Shown: piece by piece, positions 20,679-31,291 of the stretch
Numbering within the stretch: position 1 is the stretch's first letter
Layout of the letters: each line of letters begins with the position of its first letter
From: Rana temporaria
Taxonomy: Eukaryota > Chordata > Amphibia > Anura > Ranidae
Reading direction: 5' to 3'
Assembly: GCF_905171775.1 (NCBI RefSeq)
Contig: NC_053492.1
Location: 189,803,317-189,867,316 of the forward strand
Length of the DNA: 64,000 nucleotides
Notes under the pieces: generated by a model
The model's input: only the letters and a program-made list of their open reading frames with translations
Database searches by the model: none
Told to the model about the DNA's origin: nothing
Made by a program: the position numbers and the translations under genes

Positions 20679-21990
20679 AAACAACACTTATCCTCAAAGT
20701 GTTTCTTACCCCAACACTACATATTCCTGATATGTACTTGCTGTACCATGTACGTGTGCGATAAAGTATCCTGTTCTCTTTGTATTGCTTCCTTTGTGTG
20801 AAATCCCTGGTGTTCCTGCCGGTCCCTCTGCTTTATCATGAGAGTACAGCGTGGTCAGTTCTCTAGCTGTGCTGGGAGCTCAGCCTGCTCTCCTCCAATG
20901 ATCAGACTTGTCCTGACACACCCTTTCTGCACAGCCATTCACTGGAAAGCTCAGTGTACTGTTGCTTCTCCTCCTCCAAGCTCTTATGCAACTGAGAACA
21001 GAGGGAATGTGATCATTTATAAAAAAAGGGAAAACATTTTTTTTTATATCTTTACACAAATGGTTTGCCTTTCATTTCTATTTTAAACTGAATGGGTTGT
21101 TTTACAAGGTGATAGTTTACAATCACTAAATTAAAGTTAATGTTACTTTTTCTGTACAAGACAGCAGTCTGTACAGTGACTTCAAATGCTGCTTAGGTGA
21201 ACCTAATTTGCTGTAAGGTTTAACAAGTGTAAGCAGATGCAATACAATATCATGCAATATCAGGCACCGGTATATTATTAACAGTGCTTGTCATTGAATC
21301 AGGAGTTCTCTTTCATATATAGTATATGATGAGAATAGATAGTGCAAATTTGACTCCTCTTCTCTATGGCCTGCTCCAAGTCAAAAGTCTGTCAAATATA
21401 TTGAACAAATACATACAGGTAAATATTATTAACCAAACTCTGATAGTCAGCTGTTGTCAGTTTGATATTAACTCTTTTGGAGGTTTTTTTCACATCACAC
21501 ACATTCAGCACTTAATTGAATCTAAAAGAGCACCAATTGACCAAATCACTCCAAGCACTTGTAATAATTATGCATACAGATTTGTGGGCACTGTGAAAAG
21601 ATGAACTGTACATTTAAATTTTCTGCTTAGTTCTCCACAAATAAAGTTGTTATTTTACTTTAAGGCTTGTGTCTATGGGGTCTCAAAATTCCACTAGGTC
21701 CCTTTTCTTTGTCCTATTTGTTTCCATATAATTGTACGTGGCACCATTACTATAGACCCACACCTTGCTCAATAATATTCTGATGTGCCACAAACTGCAC
21801 ACAGGTTAAAATTTTTGTGACTTAAGCTATAGAATAGAATTGTTCATTGAATTGCTACTCACATTTCAGGAGTTTGTAAAATACTTTTCATGATAAATAA
21901 GGATAGATAAAAAAAGTTGTTAAAAACCTACCATCACCAGTACTTACTGTATGCAAGTATAACCCAATAATAAAAAAACTAAAAGCCTAC
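20679..21990. other. Intergenic or intronic DNA, no gene seen
   Basis: No recognisable frame or transposon boundary was found. A weak gataaa at 20758 could serve a transcript ending here. The rest is AT-rich unique-looking DNA. Confidence 0.4.
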
Positions 21991-22235
21991 CGTCACAAGC
22001 TTTTGTTGTTGCAGACTTATTTTGTAACTGTGAACATATACTGTGACTTCTTTCACATATGACAGACGTGTGTTTCCACCTCTGAATCCATGTCCAACTT
22101 CCACATTGAAATATGGTAAGCTGCTGCTGGCATCACAGAGCTTTGTAAGTGTATAAGTACAATTCCCCATAATTGTATGGTAATATTCATCAAATGTAAA
22201 GTAATGAGGGTCACTATATCCACTGCAAGATCCCC
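21991..22235 (-). CDS. Host exon encoding a von Willebrand factor D (VWD) domain start
   Basis: The 245-bp exon has a strong acceptor (T run then gcatgcag) and donor (gtaggc). It encodes GSCSGYSDPHYFTFDEYYHT, then MGNCTYTLTKLCD, SSLPYFNVEVGHGFRGGNTR and LSYVKEVTVYVHSYKI. The DPHY-x-TFD motif, the GxCxYxL cysteine pattern and the VxYVKxVTV strand match the first half of VWD modules in zonadhesin, FCGBP and alpha-tectorin type proteins, which are secreted, disulfide-linked, gel-forming or matrix proteins. The usual Trp after the first Cys is absent. Entry is phase 1, exit phase 0. This is the only clear host coding exon in the window; the rest of the VWD module must lie to the left, outside or unrecognised. 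Confidence 0.85.
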
Positions 22236-23053
22236 CTGCATGCAAAAAAAAAAAAAAAAAGTTAGGTAATACAATAGTGTTGCTCCCAAAAACACACATG
22301 AATTCCAAATATGCATGCATACCCCTAAGCTATGTAACAAATGCACACACTTTCCCTTCACTGCCCTATACCTTGCAACTCCATCTGGCCACAGGAAGAA
22401 AGGAGAATAAACCTTGTGTAAGCTCCAAGCCAAAGGAGAAAATAAATGTGTACTGTTGGTGAATAAGCCACAAATGGAACTTATTATTTTTTCCTGCAAA
22501 GCAAAATTTCGATTTAACCTTGTTCCCCCCCCTAATTTTAGAACTTAACCTAACCCTTACTATTAACTCCTAATATTTAACAAACCCCTTAACCCATAAA
22601 GTTAACTATCAACCTAAAAATGTAATTTGTCCCTTAACATAATATTAGGCAACATAGGCAACTGTATAAAATTTGAACCTAAGTCATAAAATGGTATCTT
22701 ATAATTTCCTCTAATTTAAACCCTTCATTTTAAAATTAATTATCTGACCCTATTAAGAATAATAACAACCGTTAATCTACTAATGCTATCTTAACTCCTA
22801 GAAGTTAGTGATGAGGTTTGGGTTCACCAACAAAATGAGTTAGCAGACCAAGTGTGTTCATCCAGTGAATTATTCCAATTGATCCTGTAACTATATTGCC
22901 TTTGGACTAAGCCTCTTGTAATCACTGGCAAGTCTGTTGCAGTAAATATAAGCCTGTACTGAGAGTCATGTAGGTAGCAAAATTCTGTGCATCTTGGTAG
23001 AATTGGGGATGGGTGAGGGAAAGGATTTTACCTTTTTCATCCTTTCTTACATC
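22236..23053. other. Intronic DNA, no gene seen
   Basis: 22500-22800 is rich in taaccct/aacct-like words (ttaacccttac, taacaaacccc) without regular periodicity. No frame or transposon boundary is recognisable. Confidence 0.4.
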
Positions 23054-23056
23054 TTA

Positions 23057-23443
23057 AGCCCTGTACACATGATCGGCCTGTCTGATGAAAACGGGCCGAA
23101 GGACCGTTTTCATCAGACGAACTGATCGTGTGTGGGCTCCATCGGTTTGTTTTCCATCGGTGAAAAAAAATAGAACATGTTTTAAAATTTTCCTATGGAT
23201 AAAAAAATGATAGAAAAAAATGATCGTCTGTGTGGAAGTCCATCGGTCAAAAATCCATGCATGCTCAGAATCAAGTCGACGCATGCTCGGAAGCATTGAA
23301 CTTCATTTTTCTCAGCACGTCGTAGTGTTTTACGTCACCGCGTTTGGACACGGTCAGATTTTGGACCGATGGTGTGTAGGCAAGATATCCGACGAAAAAA
23401 TCGGATTAGATTCCATCAGATCTCCGATCGTGTGTACAGGGCT
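23057..23443. mobile_element. Harbinger-like foldback MITE (AGCCCTGTACACA ends)
   Basis: The left end AGCCCTGTACACATGATCGG pairs with the right end CCGATCGTGTGTACAGGGCT, flanked by TTA on both sides (23054-23056, 23444-23446). The interior is also largely palindromic (gaaaacgggccgaaggaccgttttcatc). A 3-bp TTA duplication suggests PIF/Harbinger. No coding capacity. Confidence 0.75.
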
Positions 23444-23800
23444 TTAATACTGCTAATGTCATGCAGCCTACAGTCTGCTCCTGTTCATATGCACTACAGT
23501 AATATGGTGACAGGTTGCATGTGTTTTTTTTTAAAGGACATATTTCTATACTGTTGTTGGCTGCAATTGTTTTTACCATTTTTTTTTTAATGGTGCCAAC
23601 AGTGTAATATTTCTAGACTATGTGCATCAGTATAAAAAATAAATCTACACAAACGGGAATTATATTTTTTCTTCCATCCACAACCACAAAAAATAAAACC
23701 TGTTAAATCACAATTCCTTGACTCTTCTCTCCTCAAGCTCCCTAGTTCTTAGGGACCTCCTGGCTACCTACAATGCCACAGCTAACCATAGTTTGCTTTA

Positions 23801-25343
23801 TGCCGCGTACACACAACCGTTTTTCGGGTTCTAAAAAATGAAGTTTTTAAGGGTCTAGAAAAAACAAAGTTTTTTTCAACCCGATCATTAAAACGGCCTT
23901 GCCTACACATGATTGTGAAAAAAAATGCTCTAGCAAAGCGCGGTGACGTACAACACGTACGACGGCACTATAAAAGGGAAGTTCCATTAGGATGGCACCA
24001 CCCTTGGGGCTGCTTTTGCTGATTTTGTGTTAGTAAAAGACGATTTGCGCTTTTCAGTCTGTTACAGCGTGATTAATGTGCTTACTCCATTACGAACGCT
24101 AGTTTTACCAGAAAGAGCGCTACCGTCTCATAACTTGCTTCTGAGCACGCGTCTTTTTTCACGTCGTTAAAGCCCACACATGACCATTTTTTACAACCTT
24201 AAAAACGACAACGTTAAAAACGTTGTGAAAAAAATAGAGCATGTTCGAAATTTTAACCACTTCAGCCCCGGACCATATTGCTGGTCAATGACTGGGCCAC
24301 TTTTTGCGAGTCGGCACTGCGTCGCTTTAACTGACAATTGCGCAGTCATGTGACGTGGCTCCCAAAGAAAATTGGCGTCCTTTTTTTTCCCACAAATAGA
24401 GCTTTCTTTTGGTGGTATTTGATCACCTCTGTGGTTTTTATTTTTTGCGCTATAAACAATAATATAGTGACAATTTTGAAAAAAAAAAAAATGTTTTACT
24501 TTTTTCTGTAATAAATATCCCCAAAAATATATAAAAAAAACTATTTTTTTCCTCAGTTTAGGCCGATACGTATTCTTCTACATATTTTTCGTAAAAAAAA
24601 ATCGCAATAAGCGTTTATTGATTGGTTTGCGCAAACATTATAGCGTTTACAAAATATGGAGATAGTTTTATGGCATTTTTATTAATATTTTTTTTTTACT
24701 AGTAATGGCGGCGATCAGCTATTTTTTTTCGGTACTGCGACATTATGGCGGACACTTTTGACACATTTTTGGGACCATTGGCATTTTTATAGCGATCAGT
24801 GCTATAAAAATGCATTGATTACTATAAAAATGACACTGGCAGGGAAGGGGTTAACACCAGGGGGCGAGGAAGGGGTTAAGTATGTTCCCTGGGTGTGTTC
24901 TAACTGAAGGGGGGGTGGACTGACTGGGGGAAATGACTGATCGCTGTTCATACATTGTATGAACAGACAATCAGGCATTTCTCCCGACAGGACCGGGAGC
25001 TGTGTGTTTACACACACAGCTCCCGGTTCTCACTCTGTAACGAGCGATCGCGGATGCCCGGCAGTGTTCGGGCACACCGGCACGCGCATCGGAATCAGGG
25101 ACGAGTGGGGGGCGTGCGTGCGCGCACCCCTATTGACTGCTGGGAGAGATGACGTATAGCTACGTGATCTCGCCCAGCAGAGCTGACCTGCTGCCGTATA
25201 ACTGCGGCGGCTGGTCGGCAAGCAGTTAATGGCCATTTTTTTAGATCGTGAAAAATGCTCTGAAACCCACACACGATCGTTTTTAATGACATAAAAAAAA
25301 CTGCATTTTTTAGAACCTGAAAAACGGTCTTGTGTACGTGGCA
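23801..25343. mobile_element. Harbinger-like MITE (TGCCGCGTACACA ends) split by a TTAA element
   Basis: The left end TGCCGCGTACACACAACCGT pairs with the right end ACGGTCTTGTGTACGTGGCA, with TTA flanks at 23798-23800 and 25344-25346. The core (ggggctgcttttgctga, gtgttagtaaaag, cttttcagtctgttacagcg) recurs at 38944, 40980 and 60650. A TTAA-flanked element occupies 24253-25229. Confidence 0.78.
24253..25229 (+). mobile_element. TTAA element, copy 1
   Basis: It starts TTAACCACTTCAGCCCCGGA and ends gtcggcaagcagTTAA. The interior shares tttcttttggtggtatttgatcacc, tttttgcgctataaacaa and ggccgatacgtattcttcta with copies at 39646, 46697, 52928 and 61061. The TTAA duplication fits piggyBac or Kolobok. 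No transposase frame; non-autonomous. Confidence 0.75.
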
Positions 25344-25785
25344 TTAGATTTTGGTTGAGTTGATATATGGCCTTCTGTATTTCTCACCCAGTCATGGTGT
25401 GTTCTGCTTCCTTTCCTGAGCGTATTTTGTTTTGATCTATATTATACAGTTCTTACAATGCTATGTTCCTGCTCCTGCTATACCAGTGTCTGCAGCCTCA
25501 TCTCTCCTGCACTCTGGTGCTCTGACATGACCAAGACTATTGCAGGGTTCATAGCCCTGCATTGGACATGAGGACGCTGAGGAACAGTCTGCTGCCGGAG
25601 TGTAGGAGAGCACCATCTGCCAGTGAAGCAGAGGATTAAGTGAGAAGCTTTTACCATTCCACAGATCTAAATCAGCATTTAACTCATGCGTTCCAGATGC
25701 AGCCCTACTGTTGGGAAGGGTTTTTTACTGTAGGTGAAGGTGGGTTAAAGCTTATAGGACATTTTAGTGGTTGGGTTTACATATG

Positions 25786-26520
25786 GGGCCGGATTCAGAT
25801 ACGAGATATGACGGCGTATATCCTGATACGCCGTCGTATCTCTGAGTCCGGTCGTCGTATCTATGCGCCTGATTCATATAATCAAGTTACGCATAGATCT
25901 CCCTAAGATCCGACAGGTGTAAGTGTCTTACACCGTCGTATCTTAGGCTGCAATTTCACGCTGGCCGATAGGTGTCGCTTCCGTTTGTTTACGCGAGGAA
26001 TATGCAAATTAGTATTTACATCGATTCAGAAACGAACGACCGCCCGGCGATTTTGTTTTTACGTCGTTTGCGTTCGGCTTTTTCCGACGTAAAGTTACCC
26101 CTGCTATATGAGGGGTATGTGCGGCGTATCCTATGTTAAGTATGGCCGTCGTTCCCGCGCCGAGTTTTGAATTTTTTACGTTGTTTGCATAAGTCGTTTG
26201 CGAATACCGCTGGACGTAATTTACGTTCACGTTGAAAGCATGACGATTTGCCGACGTCATTTGGAGTATGCGCACTGGAATTCAGTCGCGGCCGGCGCAT
26301 GCGTGGTTCGTTCGGCGCGGGGACGCGCATCATTTAAATGATACACGCCCCCCTACCCGCCGAATTTGAATTCCGCCGGGTGATTTACGCTACGCCGCCG
26401 TAACTTTACAGGCAAGTGCTTTATGAATAAAGCACTTGCCTGAAAAACTTGCGGCCGTGTAACGTAAATGACATACGTTACGCTAGCAGAAAGATCCGCT
26501 GATCTTTCTGAATCTGGCCC
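25786..26520. mobile_element. MITE with GGGCC(G/A)GATTCAGA ends and 3-bp duplication
   Basis: The left end GGGCCGGATTCAGATACGAG pairs with the right end, reversed GGGCCAGATTCAGAAAGATC, flanked by atg at 25783-25785 and 26521-26523. A perfect hairpin (ggcaagtgcttta/taaagcacttgcc) lies at 26411-26442. Non-coding; a Harbinger-like 3-bp target site. Confidence 0.7.
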
Positions 26521-26650
26521 ATGGAGTTCAGTTCTTGGAAATGCAGTGCTAGGGTACATTTTCTTGTGTGCTCTGCCTATTTGCACAGTTCTATAAACAT
26601 TTAAAGTGTAACTCAAATTTTGTTGAGAAAAAAACATTCCCCTTTATGTA

Positions 26651-27229
26651 CCGTATTTATCGCGGTATATCGCGCTCCCGCGTATACCGCGCACCCCTAA
26701 AGTGGCCCCCAATTCTGTGGAAAAAAGTTTTTTTGTTTTTTTTGTACTTACAGTTTTGGTGTTTTGCGCGGCGTCCATCGGCGGCCTCGTCAGGTCCGGC
26801 GTCCTTCTGCGGCTTCGGGTGTGCTCTTCGGCGGGTCCGGCGTCCATCTTCGGCGGGTCGGGTGTCCTCTTCGGCGGGTCGGGTGTCCTCTTCGGCTGGT
26901 CCGGTGTCCTTCTGCGGCGTCCTCGCGGCGTCCTCCCCACTCGTTTCCCGCGCCGAGTTTGAACACTGCGCCGACATATACAGAGCGCAGTACACTCGTG
27001 TATTGTCGGCAATGCTCAGCTACCCGCGCTGACGTCCTGTACATCCAGGACGTGAGTGCGGAAGGAGCCGAGACTGCCCGACTATACCCGAGTGTACTGC
27101 TCTCGGTATATGTTGGTGCAGTATTCAAAACTCGGCGCGGGAAAGCGGGTATCGGCGTATACCGCGCACCCACGATTTTGCCCTGATTTTCAGGGCAAAA
27201 AAGTGCGCGGTATACGCCGATAAATACGG
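26651..27229. mobile_element. TA-flanked MITE (CCGTATTTATCG ends) with internal minisatellite
   Basis: CCGTATTTATCGCGGTATAT at the left pairs with the right end, reversed CCGTATTTATCGGCGTATAC; TA flanks both, as in Tc1/mariner. A GC-rich 24-bp minisatellite (tcttcggcgggtcgggtgtcc-type, about five copies) lies at 26815-26925. Long frames on both strands here come from the low-stop GC-rich repeat and are not genes. Confidence 0.7.
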
Positions 27230-27579
27230 TACATTACAAGGATTTTGACAATCTGACTTGTATCTTGGTGCAGGCTTCTGGGAAAGTCAGTGAGCCAATC
27301 ACACAAGCAGGAAACTACATACCTGGGGGCCCTTCTGTGTACAGAACACCTCCAAGTTGCCATATTGCATTGCATTTAACAGCAAATTACAGAGCTGCAG
27401 ATTGAAAAGGAATTTTGATAACATTCAAATACAATATGATTTGTGTCACAATTGTATATGGTATATTATTTTTTTATTCGCTATTTTTTCCCTTTAAAGC
27501 CCAATATCTGTCCACAACAACTGATTGATTGTTATTCTTTTAGATGTTCTTTTTTTTTGCATTATTTGAAAGAAAAACA

Positions 27580-28063
27580 TTAAAGCGGTTCTCCACCCTA
27601 AAGTGGAGTCCCGCTGATCGGAACCCTCCCCCCCTCTGGTGTCACATTTGACACCTTTCAGCGGGGAGGGGGGTGCAGATACCTGTCTAAAGACAGGTAT
27701 TTGCACCCACTTCCGGCCAGACGCTACGGGCAAAAGACGGGCATTCCGTCACATCCCGTCTGTCGCCCGTTGTGTGCTGGGAACACTCGGCTCCCAGCAC
27801 ACAGCGGGAGCCAATCGGCTGGCGCGGCGCGACTCGCGCATGCGCCGTAGGGAACCGGGCAGTGAAGCCGCAGCGCTTCACTTCCTGGTTCCCTGAGCGT
27901 GGATGGTGGGGGGAGCAGCGGCGAGACGAGCGATCGCTCGTGCTCTGCTGCGATCGGCGCTGGACTCCAGGACAGGTAAGTGTCCTAATATTAAAAGTCA
28001 GCAGCTGCAGTATTTGTAGCTGCTGGCTTTTAATATTATTTTCCCATGGCACATCCGCTTTAA
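27580..28063. mobile_element. TTAA element of the TTAAAGCGG family
   Basis: Left TTAAAGCGGTTCTCCACC, right ...acatCCGCTTTAA; TTAA duplicates at both ends. Internal hairpins include gggtgcagatacctgtctaaagacaggtatttgcaccc (about 27671-27708). Non-coding. Confidence 0.7.
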
Positions 28064-28142
28064 GTGCAAGAACAGTGTGCACCTTATATTACATCATTCA
28101 TATTCCCATACATCCATATTATCATAGATAAAATAACACTCA

Positions 28143-28633
28143 GGCCCCGTACACACCATAGAATCCATCCGCAGATAAATCCCAGCAAATGGGTTTCAGC
28201 GGATAGATCCTATGGTGTGAACACGCCAGCGGATCTTTTTCCGCGGATATATCTCCCCTGGGATGGATTCCAGCAGATCGGATATTTGCTGACATGCAGA
28301 ACATATCCATCTGCTGGAGTCCATCCCAACAGATGGATCCGCTGGTCTGTACAGACTCACCGGATCCATCCGTCCGAAGGGATCCCCCGCATGCGTCGTA
28401 ATGATTCGACGCATGCGTGGAATTCCTTATATGACAGCGTCGCGCACGTCGCCGCGTCATAATCACGGCGACGGCGCGACACGTCATCGCCAGAGGATTT
28501 CGGCGCGGATTTCAATGCGATGGTGAGTACACTCCATCGCATTAAAATCTGCTGAAATCCTCGAGAGGATTTATCCGTGGAAACGGTCCGCTGGACCGTA
28601 TTCGCGGATAAATTCTATCGTGTGTATGGGGCC
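28143..28633. mobile_element. Harbinger-like foldback MITE (GGCCCCGTACACAC ends)
   Basis: GGCCCCGTACACACCATAGA at the left pairs with TCTATCGTGTGTATGGGGCC at the right, flanked by tca and tta. Most of the interior is palindromic (ggatccgctggtctgtacag region and atccatccg repeats). Non-coding. Confidence 0.7.
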
Positions 28634-28933
28634 TTAGGCATATACTTGTTAGGCCTATTTGTCCTGCTGCTGGACATGGCTACACTGCTGTATTCTTTAC
28701 AGTATATAAAGACCTCCTTCACAAGGCTGGTTATCTGTATTCTGCAGATTCCAAAGGCAGGTTCTTGCTGATGGAATAAATGGTCATGAGAATGGCAGCG
28801 GCCAGTTAGCCCATATAAAATAATGACAGGCTGGGTGTGGCGGAAGAAGGTGGCCACTTGTCCCACAGCTGTCTATCCACTCTTCACCTGGCTACCTACC
28901 CTACCACTGTCAATCCAGCTTCTGAGCACTTCC

Positions 28934-29360
28934 TTAAAGTGGTTGCAAACCCTTACAGACCACTTTTACCTACAGGTAAACCTAGATTAAGGCTTACCTG
29001 TAGGTACAAGAAATATCTTCTAAACCTACACAATTTAGGAGATATTTGCAAAAGACATGCACTGTTGTCTACACACATGCGCCATAGACAATGGCGTGCA
29101 GACGCACTGAGTGTGCCACTTCTAATGGCGATCATGCGGCACCTGCATGCATGCGCAGGAGTAACGTCATCGCCAGTCACAGTGCAGGAGCCGCGATACC
29201 TGGAAGTCACTCCGGGAGACATGGCGGCTATGAAGGAGGTGAACAAGGTCAGCTGCGGGGGCTTCGATCACAGGTTAGTATTTCATTAAGCTATGCATAC
29301 TAGCTCATTATGCCTTTGTCTTGCAGGATGTATTTTTTTGGGGCTTTACTTCCTCTTTAA
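28934..29360. mobile_element. TTAA element inserted in or beside the old LINE ORF1
   Basis: Left TTAAAGTGGTTGCAAACCCT, right ggggctttacttcctcTTTAA, so TTAAAG(T/A)GG ends with TTAA duplicates. It contains a small foldback (tttacctacaggtaaacctag / ggcttacctgtaggtaca). It ends directly where the LINE ORF1-like frame begins. The 150-residue frame across it is coincidental. Confidence 0.65.
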
Positions 29361-30088
29361 GGCTATGCTGCTCTCCCTACAGTCAGATCTACACTGTGAA
29401 TTAAAGGTGTCCATTAATCAGTTACAGGACAAAATTACCTGCCTAGAGCAGCATTTATCTGAGGCCACTAGAGCTCATAACACTGTAGTGGACATACAAG
29501 ATGACCAAGCTACAACTATTCAGATGCTCTGCTTAAAAGTCGCAGACCTAGAGGACAGGTCGCGACATAATAATATTAAAATTAAAGGGGTTCCTGAGTC
29601 CCTGACAACTCCTGAAAGTGCCATACCTGCAGCATCTGTTTAGCAAACTCATCCCGTCACTGACAACAAAAGACATGCTGATTAACCGTGCTCACAGACT
29701 ACACAAGCCACAGCATCTCCCGGCTTCTATCCCCAGAGAAATTTTAGCACAAGTGAATTTTTTCCACTTCAAGGAAAATATCATGCGAGCAGCGAGATCT
29801 ATGCGCACGCTCCCAGAATCCTTTGCTAAAATATCGCTATACAATGATATCTCAGCAGCAATCTCCCAGGCACGCAAATCTTTTGCTCTGGTGACATCAG
29901 TGCTCAATGAGTATAAATTACCTTATAAATGGGGTTATCCTACCAAGTTACTGGTTACCTATCACAACCAGCAAGTTTCCATATTCACTCCAAAAGATGG
30001 GGTTAAGCAGCTGAATAACTGGAGTATTTTCTCTTGTGAGCCCCCACCTAGAATCTCTAACTCTTGGGCCTCAAAAGCTCCGCCATAA
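29361..30088 (+). pseudogene. Older L1-type LINE, ORF1 remnant
   Basis: Two frames joined by a frameshift near 29630 encode an L1 ORF1-like protein: a coiled coil (INQLQDKITCLEQHLSEATR), LEDRSRHNNIKIKGVPES (RRM-like), then LINRAHRLHKP and the C-terminal domain (FTPKDGVKQLNNWS). It binds RNA in intact elements. Here it is dead and is the 5' part of the element interrupted at 30892. Confidence 0.75.
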
Positions 30089-30712
30089 TGGCAACATGCC
30101 TTGATATCCAATACCCTCCATAAAGGAGTTATCTTTCTCAGGCTGGATCAAGTTGTTTCTCAGCAGTTTACAGTATTGAAGGAGTATTACCACGTTTGGA
30201 ACTTTCTCCATGCTTCACGGTTACTATTTAACCTCAACAGTCTTGTTGTCACATGCCAGGCTGGAAACTGAGGTGATGAGAGTGCTCCCCTTGTGGCTGA
30301 GAGCAAATTACCCCTGGAGTTGGAGACAGAGGGTGCTCTGCCCAGAGATGCATGGGTTGCCTGCCAATGAAGCTGTGTGATGGTTTTAGAAGTGGACACC
30401 CCAGAGCATTGAAGCCAGCCAGAGACAATGGTGCAGGTGCAGGCAAATTTTAGCAGGTGGAAAAGCAGAGACGTCTTCAAAAGCCAGGCCAGAGGTTAAA
30501 CACAGGAAGGCAGTCAGAAGCAGAGGCAGGAAGTGTGGTTGTGATCAAGCCGGAGTAAAAAACAGGAAGTCAATCTGGAACAGGCAAGGAGCAGGTCCAT
30601 GAAACAAGCCAGGTTCAGAGCCAGGAGAGAAGCCAGAGCAGGTCAGGGTAGCCTGGGTAGGTAACAGGTAATCAAACAGGAGCAAGGAACACAAGAACAC
30701 CCTTCACGCCTC
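30089..30712. other. Unassigned repeat-like DNA between the two parts of the old LINE
   Basis: 30480-30690 is rich in aggaag/gccagg words (caggaagtcaat, gagccaggagagaagccag). It replaces the endonuclease part expected between ORF1 and the RT part of the old LINE. No frame is recognisable. Confidence 0.35.
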
Positions 30713-30891
30713 ATGAAATCGATAAGATGCTTGGCACCTTACTTCATACCTCAACACAAAGCCCTCAGCCCAGACGGATTCTGCAATGAATATTATAAGA
30801 AATGTCGGAATCTCAGTACCCCCTACCTCTGCGACACACTTAATCACTTTCTCTCAATTGCTGAAATCCCCAAAGAATCCCTAGAAGCCTT
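30713..30891 (+). pseudogene. Older LINE ORF2 fragment, left of the L1 insertion
   Basis: The frame reads KALSPDGFCNEYYKKC (a PGPDGF-like RT motif) ... FLSIAEIPKESLEA and stops at the L1 tail. The sense resumes at 36853 with LEALIVTIPKP, a match for the usual LINE order. The duplication tagaagcctt (30882-30891) is shared with 36853-36862. Confidence 0.75.
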
Positions 30892-31291
30892 TTTTTTTTT
30901 TAAAGTGTAAATTTAATTGTACATGTTCAAAGCATAACAAACAACATAGTACAGTACACATTTTCTTATCTCATGGGTCAGAAAATTTTTCGTTTCTTAC
31001 GTTCAAGTTCAAAGTCATGACAGTACAACACGTACATACAATCCGACAAGCATAGCAATCTTGCTCTTTTCCCGTTTTCTTATAACATAATCTCAACATC
31101 CTAACAGAAGGAGAGAAAAACAACAAAACAAAAAAAAAAAAGACCAAAGAAGGGGGAAGGGAAAGGAAAAACCCCAAAAGGGAATCTCCCCCCTGTGCCT
31201 CCTAGTACTCATCCCATTTCCATTCAGCCCTGGTCAGAACAGCAAGTTCCCACCTTAAACAACGTTACCTACAGCACACCCAGCATCTTCA

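Noticed and set aside
22053..22499. 148-residue frame overlapping the VWD exon
   Set aside because: It is in the wrong frame relative to the exon's cysteine pattern and runs through the intron.
26568..27186. Frames of 112-154 residues on both strands
   Set aside because: They lie in a GC-rich minisatellite inside a MITE with few stops in any frame. No protein features.
28837..29289. 150-residue + strand frame
   Set aside because: It spans the boundary of a TTAA element and unrelated DNA; no domain or codon pattern.
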